Positions 7,060 to 14,399 of a DNA stretch of 44,546 bases are shown here, one piece after another; position 1 is the first letter of the stretch, and each line of letters starts with the position of its first letter. The notes under the pieces are model-generated. The model had not been told where the DNA came from. It did no database searches and worked only from the letters and a program-made list of their open reading frames with translations. The translations under genes and the position numbers were made by a program. This DNA comes from Burkholderiales bacterium (GTDB taxonomy: Bacteria; Pseudomonadota; Gammaproteobacteria; Burkholderiales; Burkholderiaceae_C). Location: contig JAABPT010000113.1 of the NCBI GenBank assembly GCA_011391855.1, forward strand, positions 1-44,546. The letters are read 5' to 3'.

Positions 7060-7569
7060 ATGCGCATGAGCACCAAGGGCCGATTCGCCGTCAACGCCTT
7101 GATCGACCTCGCACTGCGTGAGCCCGCCGGGCCGGTGGCACTGGCCGCCATTTGTGCGCGGCAGCAGATTTCGCTTTCGTATCTGGAACAGCTGTTCAGC
7201 CGCCTGCGCCGCAACGGGTTGGTCGAAAGCACGCGCGGGCCGGGCGGCGGCTATACGCTGGGCCGCAGCGTGGCCGAGATCAGTGTGGCCGACATCGTGA
7301 GCGCGGTCGACGAGCCGCTGGACGACGTGGCGGGCGAGGAGCGCGACGAGAGCTACTCGCGCGACCTGTGGCAGCGGCTGAATGCCGTGATGCTGCAGCA
7401 CATGTCGACCATCACGCTGAAGAGCCTGGTCGACGAGCAGATCGCCGGCGGCGTGGCCGTGGAAGCCAAGCCGGCGCGGCGGGCCATCAGCGCGCGTTCA
7501 CCGGTGGCGCCGCTGCGCACCACGGCGCCGAATTCGGTGTTTGCGCTGGCGCGGTCGCTGGCGCGCTGA
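7060..7569 (+). CDS. Rrf2-family regulator, IscR paralogue lacking the Fe-S ligands
   Basis: A 169-residue winged-helix regulator. Residues 1-85 are strongly IscR-like (MRMSTKGRFAVNALIDLAL, ISLSYLEQLFSRLRRNGLVE, RGPGGGYTLGR, ISVADIVSAVDEPLD). In IscR the next segment carries three Cys and one His that bind [2Fe-2S] (C92, C98, C104, H107). Here it reads DDVAGEERDESYSRDLWQ and contains no Cys or His. The only Cys is C32 in the DNA-binding domain. It therefore cannot bind a cluster in the IscR way; it may act constitutively or sense something else. An excellent Shine-Dalgarno (AAGGAGA) and the IscR-like MRM start support 7060. No isc genes are nearby; it lies between nhaR and a TRAP operon, whose promoter region holds tandem palindromes it might bind. 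Confidence 0.88.
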   Translation: MRMSTKGRFAVNALIDLALREPAGPVALAAICARQQISLSYLEQLFSRLRRNGLVESTRGPGGGYTLGRSVAEISVADIVSAVDEPLDDVAGEERDESYSRDLWQRLNAVMLQHMSTITLKSLVDEQIAGGVAVEAKPARRAISARSPVAPLRTTAPNSVFALARSLAR

Positions 7570-7852
7570 CCCAAGTCCAAACTACCGCAAGCGCTGCAGA
7601 CAGCCCGCGCCCGGACTGTTGATCGGGTGGCTTTGGCGCCACGTCCGAAGGGCTTGGCGCCACCCCGCGACCGTATTGCACTGGGCTCACATGGTGAGCA
7701 TCCTCGGGGGTTGCTGGCATAGGACAGGGTCAACCCTTTCCGGGATTCACCGACCCCGCGCGCGCCGATGGTTCGTGTACCGTCTGAGTGGATAGCGCGC
7801 CGTCACGGGCACGTCAGGATCTTGAACGAACCGCACCATTACAGGAGACACC
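7570..7852 (+). promoter_or_regulatory. Upstream region of the TRAP operon with tandem TGGCGCCA palindromes
   Basis: 283 bases with no convincing ORF. Two identical 10-mers TTGGCGCCAC lie at 7633-7642 and 7654-7663, each containing the palindrome TGGCGCCA. Their 21-base spacing puts them on the same face of the helix. Further down, AGGGT (7726-7730) and ACCCT (7733-7737) form a short dyad. The binding protein is unknown; the Rrf2-type regulator encoded just upstream is one candidate. AGGAGA about five bases before 7853 is the ribosome-binding site of the TRAP gene. Confidence 0.5.
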
Positions 7853-9028
7853 ATGGACGAATTGCGGCAGCAACAGGCAACGGCTCCGAGTGTGGCCGAC
7901 GAGGTCAGCACCAAGACCAGCCGCAGGCGTTTCTTCGGCAAGGCCGCCACGGCCGTCGTGGCCGCGCCGATCGCAGGCTTCCCGATGATCGCGGTGGCGC
8001 AGTCGCCGGTGGTCCTCAAGATACAGGGCGGCTGGGGCCCGAACGAAATCTTCACCGAGATGGCGCAGCAGTACGTCACGCGCGTCAACGAGATGGCCGG
8101 CGGCCGCATGCGCCTGGAATACCTGCCCACCGGCGCGGTGGTCAAGACCTTCGAGATCATGGATGCGGTCAGCAAGGGCGTGCTCGACGGCGGACACCAC
8201 GTCTCTGGCTACTGGTACGGCAAGACCAAGGTCGCCTCGCTGTTCGGCACCGGCCCGGTGAGCGGCGCCACGCCCGAGATCGGCCTATCGTGGATCCATG
8301 CCGGCGGTGGCCAGCAGCTGTGGGACAAGCTGGTGGCGAAGATGAACCTCAACGTCGTCGGCTTCTTCGCCTTCCCGATGCCTTCGCAGCCGCTGGGCTG
8401 GTTCAAGAACCCGCCGCCCAAGACCGCGGCGGCGCTGAAGGGCTTCAAGTACCGCACCATCGGCCTCGCCGCCGACCTGCTGCAGGAGATGGGCATGGCT
8501 GTGGCGCAGCTGCCCGGCGGCGAGATCGTGCCGGCGATGCAGCGTGGCGTCATCGACGCCTTCGAGTTCAACAACCCGACCGCCGACCTGCGCTTCGGCG
8601 CCCAGGACGTCGCGAAGTACTACTCGATGGGCTCCTACCACCAGGCGCAGGAATTCTTCGAGATCATCTTCAACAAGGACAAGTTCAATGCGCTGGCGCC
8701 CGAGCTGAAGGCGATCTTGAAGTACGGCGCCGAGGCGGCCAACACCGCCAACATTGCGCTGGCGCACGACCAGTACTCGAAGGATCTGCAGGAGCTGATC
8801 GTCAAGCACAAGGTGCAGGTCTCGCGCACCTCGAAGGACGTCTACCAGGGCCAGCTCAAGGCCTGGGACGTGGTGACGGCGAAGCTCGAGAAGGAAGTCG
8901 ACATGTTCAAGGAGGTCAACGACTCCTTCAAGGCTTGGTCGCGCCGCGTCGGCTTCTACCACTTCACGAACGAGGCCGACTACAAGATGGCCTTCGAGCA
9001 CGTGCAGAAGATCAAGCTGCCGACCTGA
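7853..9028 (+). CDS. TRAP transporter substrate-binding protein (DctP superfamily, TakP/FcbT1-like), Tat-exported
   Basis: A 391-residue periplasmic binding protein of the tripartite ATP-independent periplasmic transporter. Residues 23-30 (SRRRFFGK) are a twin-arginine signal after an unusually long 22-residue n-region; a hydrophobic stretch follows with likely cleavage after AVA-49. The mature protein has the DctP fold pattern: MAQQYVTRVNEMAGGRMRLEYLPTG in lobe 1, LKGFKYRT before the binding cleft, and GGEIVPAMQRGVIDAFEFNN, whose shape matches the COG4663 'TakP/chloroaromatic' branch. It captures a solute, probably an organic anion, and delivers it to the QM permease encoded downstream. An amidase gene in the same operon hints at an amide-containing ligand. 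A hairpin terminator follows the gene, which would favour excess binding protein over permease. Confidence 0.87.
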   Translation: MDELRQQQATAPSVADEVSTKTSRRRFFGKAATAVVAAPIAGFPMIAVAQSPVVLKIQGGWGPNEIFTEMAQQYVTRVNEMAGGRMRLEYLPTGAVVKTFEIMDAVSKGVLDGGHHVSGYWYGKTKVASLFGTGPVSGATPEIGLSWIHAGGGQQLWDKLVAKMNLNVVGFFAFPMPSQPLGWFKNPPPKTAAALKGFKYRTIGLAADLLQEMGMAVAQLPGGEIVPAMQRGVIDAFEFNNPTADLRFGAQDVAKYYSMGSYHQAQEFFEIIFNKDKFNALAPELKAILKYGAEAANTANIALAHDQYSKDLQELIVKHKVQVSRTSKDVYQGQLKAWDVVTAKLEKEVDMFKEVNDSFKAWSRRVGFYHFTNEADYKMAFEHVQKIKLPT

Positions 9029-9046
9029 TTCCCATGTGACCGCACG

Positions 9047-9080
9047 AAGCTGCCGAGGACGGACCTCGGCAGCTTTTTTT
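9047..9080 (+). terminator. Strong rho-independent terminator between the P and Q genes of the TRAP operon
   Basis: A perfect 12-bp stem, AAGCTGCCGAGG (9047-9058) and CCTCGGCAGCTT (9064-9075), with a 5-base loop and an uninterrupted T-run through 9080. It sits 18 bases after the binding-protein stop and 30 bases before the Q start. Partial read-through would set the ratio of binding protein to permease. Confidence 0.88.
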
Positions 9081-9110
9081 CGTTCTTCCCCTTCTGCGCA
9101 GGCTGCACGC

Positions 9111-9686
9111 ATGGAAAACTGGATCCGGCTCATCGACGCATTCAGCAAGGCCGTCGGCCATGCCTTCTCGTGGTGCGTGCTGGTGCTGACCGCCAGCACC
9201 TGCTACGAGGTCTTCATGCGCTACGTGCTGAACAGCCCTACGGTGTGGGCCTTCGACATGAGCTACATGCTGTACGGCGCGCTGTTCATCATGTCCGGGG
9301 CTTACGCACTGTCGCGCGGCTCGCACGTGCGTGGTGACTTCATCTACCGCGGCTGGCAGCCACGCACGCAGGCCAAGGTCGACCTCGTGCTGTACTTCCT
9401 ATTCTTCTTCCCCGCCATTTTCGCGATGGTGTTCACCGGCGCGCGCTATTCCTTCGAGTCGGCCCGCATTCTCGAGTCCAGCGCCAACAGCCCGGCCGGC
9501 GTGCCGGTGTGGCCGCTCAAGCTCATCATCTTCGTAGCCGGGCTGACGCTGCTGATCGCCGGCATCGCCGAAGTCATGCGCTGCATCGTCTGCCTGCGCA
9601 AGGGGCGCTGGCCGCCGCGCTCGGGTGATGTCGAGGAACTCGAGGTCGTGCTCATCCAGCAGTACGAGAAGGAGGCGGCCAAGTGA
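9111..9686 (+). CDS. TRAP transporter small permease subunit (DctQ family)
   Basis: A 191-residue membrane protein with four predicted helices (about 15-37, 47-68, 87-108 and 138-160). The family signature is visible in the conserved TM1-TM2 region (CYEVFMRYVLNSPTVWAFDMSYMLYGALF), then GAYALSRGSHVRGDF. It pairs with the large M subunit to form the Na+-coupled permease. The frame is open to 9036, but the start at 9111 is chosen because the residues before it would be translated from the terminator and are not family-like. The gene's last four bases GTGA overlap the start of the M gene, so the two are translationally coupled. Some Q proteins are longer than the typical 160 residues, as this one is, with a hydrophilic C-terminal tail. 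Confidence 0.88.
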   Translation: MENWIRLIDAFSKAVGHAFSWCVLVLTASTCYEVFMRYVLNSPTVWAFDMSYMLYGALFIMSGAYALSRGSHVRGDFIYRGWQPRTQAKVDLVLYFLFFFPAIFAMVFTGARYSFESARILESSANSPAGVPVWPLKLIIFVAGLTLLIAGIAEVMRCIVCLRKGRWPPRSGDVEELEVVLIQQYEKEAAK

Positions 9687-11086
9687 GCGATCCCGTCATC
9701 GCCCTGGTCATGCTGGGCCTGTTCATCGTCGTCATCTTCCTCGGCTTCCCGATCGCCTTCACGCTGATGGCGATGGGCATCGGCTTCGGCTACTACGCCT
9801 ACTACGCTGGCGGCGAGGCCTTCTGGGACAACCGCATCTTCTACCTCTTCACGCAGAACACCTTCAGCGTGATGAACAACGACGTGCTGATCTCGATCCC
9901 GCTGTTCCTGTTCATGGGTTACATCATCGAACGGGCCAATATCCTTGACCGCCTATTCCATAGCCTGCAGGTCGGGCTGCGCTTCCTGCCGGGGTCGATG
10001 GCGGTGGCGGCGCTGGTGACCTGCACGCTGTTCGCCACCGCCACCGGCATCGTCGGCGCGGTGGTCACGCTGATGGGCCTGATCGCGCTGCCGGCGATGC
10101 TGAAGGCCGGCTACGACCAGAAGCTCTCGAGTGGCGTCATCGCCGCCGGCGGCACGCTGGGCATCCTGATCCCGCCGTCGATCCTGCTCATCGTCTATGC
10201 CGCGACGGCCAGCGTCTCAGTGGTCAAGATGTACGCCGCGGCGCTGATCCCCGGGCTGCTGCTGGCCGGGCTCTACCTCGTCTATGTCATCGCCCGTGCG
10301 GTCATCAACCCGTCGCTGTGCCCCAAGCCGAGGGACGTGCAGCACTACACCGTTGCGCAAAGCCTGCTGCTGGTGGCCAAGGCCTTCGTGCCGCTGGCGG
10401 CGCTGATCCTGGCCGTGCTGGGCTCGATCCTGTTCGGGCTGGCGACCCCCAGCGAGGCGGCGGCGATGGGAGCGCTGGGCGGCATCATCCTGGCCGTGGT
10501 CTATCGCGCGTTCAGCTGGGATCGGCTGCGCGAGTCGGTCTACCTGACGGCGCGCACCTCGGCCATGGTGTGTTTCCTGTTCGTCGGCTCGGCGACCTTC
10601 GCCTCGGTGTTCTCGTACCTCGGCGGCGAGCACCTGGTCAAAGAAACGATGCTGGGCATGGACCTGACGCCGGTGCAGTTCCTGATCGTGGCGCAGCTCA
10701 TCATCTTCCTGCTCGGCTGGCCGCTGGAGTGGAGCGAGATCATCATCATCTTCGTGCCGATCTTCCTGCCGCTGCTGCCGCACTTCGGCGTCGACCCGGT
10801 GCTGTTCGGCATCCTGATCGCGATCAACCTGCAGACCTCGTTCCTGACGCCACCGATGGCGATGTCGGCCTACTACCTGAAGGGGGTGGCGCCCAAGGGG
10901 CTGGAGTTGTGGTCGATCTTCCGCGGCTGCTTCCCCTTCGTCGGCCTCGTGATCCTGACGCTGGCGCTGAGCTACATCTACCCGTCTATCGTGACCTACC
11001 TGCCCGACGTGCTGTTCAACCAGGCCACAGAGGTACCGCGCGACGTCAACGACCCGTCGATCGTCAACCCCGACATCTTCAAGTAG
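9683..11086 (+). CDS. TRAP transporter large permease subunit (DctM family)
   Basis: A 467-residue polytopic membrane protein, the ion-coupled translocation subunit. Family motifs are clear: FLGFPIAFTLMAMG near the N terminus, SIPLFLFMGYIIERA, ATGIVGAVVTLMGLIALPAM, the conserved GGTLGILIPPSI loop, GLATPSEAAAMGALG and FLTPPMAMSAYYLKG. The last two are the ones typical of Na+-coupled DctM proteins. The length is slightly above the usual ~430 residues, with an extension at the C terminus (RDVNDPSIVNPDIF). It starts with GTG overlapping the Q-gene stop by four bases. It is followed after six bases by the amidase gene. With P and Q it imports an unknown carboxylate or related solute. Confidence 0.9.
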   Translation: MSDPVIALVMLGLFIVVIFLGFPIAFTLMAMGIGFGYYAYYAGGEAFWDNRIFYLFTQNTFSVMNNDVLISIPLFLFMGYIIERANILDRLFHSLQVGLRFLPGSMAVAALVTCTLFATATGIVGAVVTLMGLIALPAMLKAGYDQKLSSGVIAAGGTLGILIPPSILLIVYAATASVSVVKMYAAALIPGLLLAGLYLVYVIARAVINPSLCPKPRDVQHYTVAQSLLLVAKAFVPLAALILAVLGSILFGLATPSEAAAMGALGGIILAVVYRAFSWDRLRESVYLTARTSAMVCFLFVGSATFASVFSYLGGEHLVKETMLGMDLTPVQFLIVAQLIIFLLGWPLEWSEIIIIFVPIFLPLLPHFGVDPVLFGILIAINLQTSFLTPPMAMSAYYLKGVAPKGLELWSIFRGCFPFVGLVILTLALSYIYPSIVTYLPDVLFNQATEVPRDVNDPSIVNPDIFK

Positions 11087-11092
11087 CCCTCC

Positions 11093-12439
11093 ATGTCTTC
11101 CGGCCAACCGGTGCGCGAGTTCACCGCAGCGCAGTACCACGAGCACCTCGCCGAGGGCCACGCCGACGTGGTCGAATTTTTCGACCGCCTGCTCGTCGAC
11201 GCGCGCGCCGCCGACACGCCGCTGCACGCCTTCGCCAGCCTCGACGAGCGCGTGATCCGGTTGCAGGCCGAGCACCTGCGCGCGCTGCGCGCGCGCGGCG
11301 ACACGCTGCCGCCGCTGTACGGCGTGCCGATCGCGGTGAAGGACATCATCGACACGATCGACTTCCCCACCGCCTGCGGCAGCCCGATCCACGAGGGTCG
11401 CTACGCGTCGGCCGACGCGACCATCGTACGCCGGCTGCGCGAGGCCGGGGCGCTGATCTTCGGCAAGTCGGTGACGACCGAGTTCGCGACCTTCGTCCCC
11501 GGCGCGACGCGCAACCCGCACGATCTCGAGCACACGCCCGGCGGTTCGTCCAGCGGCTCGGCGGTGGCGGTGGCCGCCGGCATCGTGCCGGCGGCGCTGG
11601 GCACGCAGACCAACGGTTCGGTGCTGCGCCCGGCCTCGTACTGCGGCATCTACGGCTTCAAGCCGACGCGCGGCGTGCTGCCGCGCAGCGGCATCTTCGA
11701 CCAGTCGCCTTCGCTCGATCAGCCGGGCGTATTCGCGCGCTCGATCGACGACCTGGCGCTGATCACCGAGCTGATGTCGGGCGACGACGGCCTCGACGCC
11801 GTGGCGCGCGGCATCGCGCCGCGCCGGCTGCTGCAGGTGTCGCGTTCGGAACCGCCGGTGACGCCGCGTTTCTGCTTCGTGCGCACGCCCTGGTGGGATC
11901 AGATGGACGAGGAGGCGCGCCAGGCCTGCGACGCCTTCGTCGAGCTGATGGCCGGTGCCGTCGACGTCGCCGAGTTGCCCGACATCGTGCGCCAGGTGGT
12001 GGGCTGGCATGCCTCGCTCAACGACGCCGAGCTGGCCTTCGCGCTGCAGCGCGAATACCGCCACCACCGCGAGCTGCTGAGTGCGCCCCTGCGCGAACGC
12101 GTCGAGCAGGGCCAGCGCGTGTCGGTGATCGACTACCTGACGGCGCGCGACCGCGTGGCGCATGTCGCCGTCGCCTTCGACGAGTATTTCGACCGCTACG
12201 ACGCCATCCTGACGCCGGCGGCGCTGGGCGCGGCGCCGCGCGGCTTCGCCACCACCGGCAACCCGATCATGCAGACGGTGTGGTCCTTCGGCGGCCTGCC
12301 CAGTGTCTCGCTGCCACTGCTGCAACTGTCGGGCGGGATGCCGCTGGGGGTGCAGGCGGTGGGTCGGCTGCACCACGACGGCCGGCTGCTGCGTTCGGCA
12401 CGCTGGCTGGTCGACGAATTCCTGAAACGGAGCCGCTGA
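11093..12439 (+). CDS. Amidase signature family hydrolase
   Basis: A 448-residue enzyme of the amidase signature family, which cleaves amide bonds with a Ser-cisSer-Lys triad. The Lys is K83 in GVPIAVKDIID; the Gly/Ser-rich loop PGGSSSGSAVAVAAG (149-163) supplies the cis-Ser; the nucleophile is S176 in GTQTNGSVLRPASYCGIYGFKPT. The remaining signature SGIFDQSPSLDQPGVFARSIDDLAL is normal. The usual glycine after the triad Ser region is replaced in places, but all catalytic residues are present. It lies six bases after the TRAP M gene, and its stop TGA overlaps the ATG of the next small gene, so it belongs to the transport operon and probably hydrolyses the imported compound. The substrate cannot be told from sequence. 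Confidence 0.88.
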   Translation: MSSGQPVREFTAAQYHEHLAEGHADVVEFFDRLLVDARAADTPLHAFASLDERVIRLQAEHLRALRARGDTLPPLYGVPIAVKDIIDTIDFPTACGSPIHEGRYASADATIVRRLREAGALIFGKSVTTEFATFVPGATRNPHDLEHTPGGSSSGSAVAVAAGIVPAALGTQTNGSVLRPASYCGIYGFKPTRGVLPRSGIFDQSPSLDQPGVFARSIDDLALITELMSGDDGLDAVARGIAPRRLLQVSRSEPPVTPRFCFVRTPWWDQMDEEARQACDAFVELMAGAVDVAELPDIVRQVVGWHASLNDAELAFALQREYRHHRELLSAPLRERVEQGQRVSVIDYLTARDRVAHVAVAFDEYFDRYDAILTPAALGAAPRGFATTGNPIMQTVWSFGGLPSVSLPLLQLSGGMPLGVQAVGRLHHDGRLLRSARWLVDEFLKRSR

Positions 12440-12594
12440 TGAAGACCTTCGAGAAATTCGCCGCCCTCGTCGGGTTGCTGCTGCTGGTGGCCTTCTTCGC
12501 GCCCTACGTGCACAAGCTGCCGCAGCTCGACATCTCGCTCATCCTGCTGGGCGGCATCGGGTTGGCGATCTACGACTTCTGGACCACGCACTGA
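12439..12594 (+). CDS. 51-residue two-helix membrane protein coupled to the amidase gene
   Basis: A small ORF starting at an ATG that overlaps the amidase stop in TGATG, a standard arrangement for translational coupling. It encodes 51 residues with two hydrophobic segments: KFAALVGLLLLVAFFAPYV (about 6-24) and ISLILLGGIGLAIYDFW (about 32-48), separated by a short polar HKLPQLD loop. I do not recognise a family. Its place at the end of a TRAP-amidase operon suggests a role as a membrane accessory peptide, perhaps tying the amidase or permease to the membrane, but nothing in the sequence proves this. Its 3' end faces the convergent YceI gene 19 bases away. Confidence 0.72.
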   Translation: MKTFEKFAALVGLLLLVAFFAPYVHKLPQLDISLILLGGIGLAIYDFWTTH

Positions 12595-12613
12595 CCACGA
12601 TGCGGCGCGCGCC

Positions 12614-13168
12614 TCAGCGCCGCCGGCCCTCGACCTGAACGAACAGTCGCACGCGGTCGCCCACCCAGGGTAGTCCGAAAGTGGCGCCGAAGTCGCTGCG
12701 CAGCAGCTCGCCCTCGAAGTCGCCGCCGCAGACTTCGGTGCCGTCGTCGATGCGGCAGGAGAAGCGGCGCGCGGACAGGCTCAGCGGCTGGCTCACGCCG
12801 CGCAGCGTGAATTCGCCGCGCACTTCGACCACGCGGTCGCCTTCGAAGCGAAACTGGTTGGCCACGAAATAGGCGTCGGGGAACTCCGCGCTGGCCAGCA
12901 GGTCGGCCTCGCGCAGCCGGGCGTTGAACACCGGCACTCCGGTGTCGACACCGGCAGTAGGGATGCGCAGGCTGACCTCGCCCCGGCCGGCGCCGCGGTC
13001 GAGCGTGACCGCGCCCGCAATGGGACCGAAGCGCCCGCTCGACGTGGAGGTGCCAAAGTGCAGCACCTCGAAGTGCACGAAGCTGTGTGCGGGGTCGAGC
13101 AGGTAGGCGACCGGCTGCGCGCCGGCAGCCATGGCCGCCATGGACAGCAGCAGAGCGGGAACTTTCAT
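12614..13168 (-). CDS. YceI-family periplasmic protein (paralogue 1)
   Basis: A 184-residue secreted lipocalin-like protein. The signal peptide (MKVPALLLSMAAMAAGAQP) is followed by the YceI start YLLDPAHSFVHFEVLHFGTST and the later EFTLRGVSQPLSLSARRF. YceI proteins form a beta-barrel that binds long isoprenoid lipids such as ubiquinone precursors in known structures. Like paralogue 2 it has a Cys pair (SCRIDDGTEVCGGDFE) near the C terminus that could form a disulfide. It is the last gene of a minus-strand group: cytochrome b561, then three YceI genes. An alternative start six codons upstream (13186) exists but would spoil the signal peptide. The natural ligand is unknown. Confidence 0.88.
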   Translation of the reverse strand: MKVPALLLSMAAMAAGAQPVAYLLDPAHSFVHFEVLHFGTSTSSGRFGPIAGAVTLDRGAGRGEVSLRIPTAGVDTGVPVFNARLREADLLASAEFPDAYFVANQFRFEGDRVVEVRGEFTLRGVSQPLSLSARRFSCRIDDGTEVCGGDFEGELLRSDFGATFGLPWVGDRVRLFVQVEGRRR

Positions 13169-13194
13169 CCCGAGATGCTGCCGCATCGGCCGGC

Positions 13195-13764
13195 TTATTG
13201 CTTGACGGCTTCCACTTGCACCAGCAAGCGCACGTCGTCGGGTGCCACCGCCGGCAGGCCGTAGTTCACGCCCCACTGGCTGCGACGGATGACGGTTTCG
13301 AAGTCGCCGCCGCAGACCTCGCGTTTGAACATCGGGTTCAGGTAGCAGTTGAAGCGGTTGGCCTTCAGCGTCACCGGGTGCGTCTTGCCCATCATCGTGA
13401 GCGTGCCCGCCACCGCCGTCACCTGGTCGCCGGCGAAGCTGAACTTGTCGCCCACGAACTTGGCGGTGGGGTGCTCGCTCACGTTGAGGATGTCCTTGCT
13501 GCGCAGGTGGCCGTCGAAGGGCGCCACGCCGGAATTGACCGACGCCATGTCGATGGTGATCTCGACGCGGCCGCTCCTGGCCGCACGGTCGAACTGCACC
13601 ATGCCTTCCTTCTTGTCGAAGCGCGCCCGGTTGGTGGAGGTGCCGAAATGCGTGACTTCGAAGGTGACGAAGGTGTGGGTGGGGTCGATGGCGTAGTTGC
13701 CGCCGTCGGCTTGGGCACCGGTGAACACGGCCGCACAAGCCGCGGCTGCGATGATCTTGTTCAT
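13195..13764 (-). CDS. YceI-family periplasmic protein (paralogue 2)
   Basis: A 189-residue secreted protein with a 19-residue signal peptide (MNKIIAAAACAAVFTGAQA). The YceI pattern is full length: YAIDPTHTFVTFEVTHFGTST, GRVEITIDMASVNSG, TAKFVGDKF, TLTMMGKTHPVTLKA, and the C-terminal RSQWGVNYGLPAVAPDDVRLLVQVEA. The Cys pair NCYLNPMFKREVCGGDFE parallels paralogue 1, and the two proteins are clearly recent relatives; paralogue 3 is more distant. A Shine-Dalgarno AGGAGT lies about seven bases before the ATG. It probably binds a quinone-like lipid and may serve as a carrier or store for the neighbouring b-type cytochrome; this is inference from the repeated genomic pairing of these families. Confidence 0.9.
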   Translation of the reverse strand: MNKIIAAAACAAVFTGAQADGGNYAIDPTHTFVTFEVTHFGTSTNRARFDKKEGMVQFDRAARSGRVEITIDMASVNSGVAPFDGHLRSKDILNVSEHPTAKFVGDKFSFAGDQVTAVAGTLTMMGKTHPVTLKANRFNCYLNPMFKREVCGGDFETVIRRSQWGVNYGLPAVAPDDVRLLVQVEAVKQ

Positions 13765-13808
13765 TGGAAAGACTCCTGGGAAGGGTTGAGGAAAGGGAAA
13801 GAAAAAAG

Positions 13809-14396
13809 TTAAAGCGGCGGCAGGCCCGCCAGCGTGAGCTTGAAGCGCACGGCCACGTCGTTGGCCAGCAGCGAGGTGTCGGCCCATTCGGCTTCGCCAA
13901 TCTTGAAGTCCAGCCGCTTGATGCTGAAGCTGCCGCTCGCCACCTGGTTTGCGCCGGCCGGCGCCAGTTGAACGGGGACGACGAGATCGCGGGCAGCGCC
14001 CTTGATCGTCAGCTTGCCCGTCACTTCGAACCGGCCCGGGCCGGTGGCCCGGATGCGGCTGGACTGGAACGTGGCCTGCGGAAAGCCCGCCGCATGCAGC
14101 CAGGTCGGCTTGGGCACCTCGGCGTCGAGTTCGGCGCTGCCGAAGCGGGCGCTGGCGGTGTCGATGGTCAGGTTCACGCTGCCGGCCTCGGGCTTCTTCG
14201 GGTCGAGCGCCACCTGGGCGCTGAACCTGCCGAACTTGCCCTCGACCGGCACACCCATCTGGCGCGTGGTGAAGGCGATCTCGCTGCCCGCGGCCTGCAG
14301 CTGTGCCTGCTGGGGCTGGGCGAAGGCGACCTGCGCGCCAGCACCCGCGAGGGCCAGGAAAAGGGTGGTGAGGGCAAATAGGGTGCGCGAGGACAT
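13809..14396 (-). CDS. YceI-family periplasmic protein (paralogue 3)
   Basis: A 195-residue secreted YceI-like protein with signal peptide MSSRTLFALTTLFLALAGAGAQVAFA. It belongs to the divergent branch that starts with a Gln-rich stretch and SEIAFTTRQMGVPVEGKFGRF rather than the DPxHS opening. Later segments GSVNLTIDTASARFGS, TFQSSRIRATGPGRFEVTGKLTIKG and the ending AEWADTSLLANDVAVRFKLTL are typical. It has no Cys pair. It begins only three bases after the cytochrome b561 stop, so the two are certainly one transcription unit. This branch is often encoded beside, or fused to, cytochrome b561, which suggests a role in quinone-linked periplasmic electron transfer. Exact role unproven. Confidence 0.88.
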   Translation of the reverse strand: MSSRTLFALTTLFLALAGAGAQVAFAQPQQAQLQAAGSEIAFTTRQMGVPVEGKFGRFSAQVALDPKKPEAGSVNLTIDTASARFGSAELDAEVPKPTWLHAAGFPQATFQSSRIRATGPGRFEVTGKLTIKGAARDLVVPVQLAPAGANQVASGSFSIKRLDFKIGEAEWADTSLLANDVAVRFKLTLAGLPPL

Positions 14397-14399
14397 GGT

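Noticed and set aside
10217..12376. A 719-codon open frame on the minus strand across dctM and the amidase
   Set aside because: It mirrors well-defined genes with clear motifs on the other strand; its His/Arg/Gln-rich translation is typical of antisense frames in GC-rich DNA.
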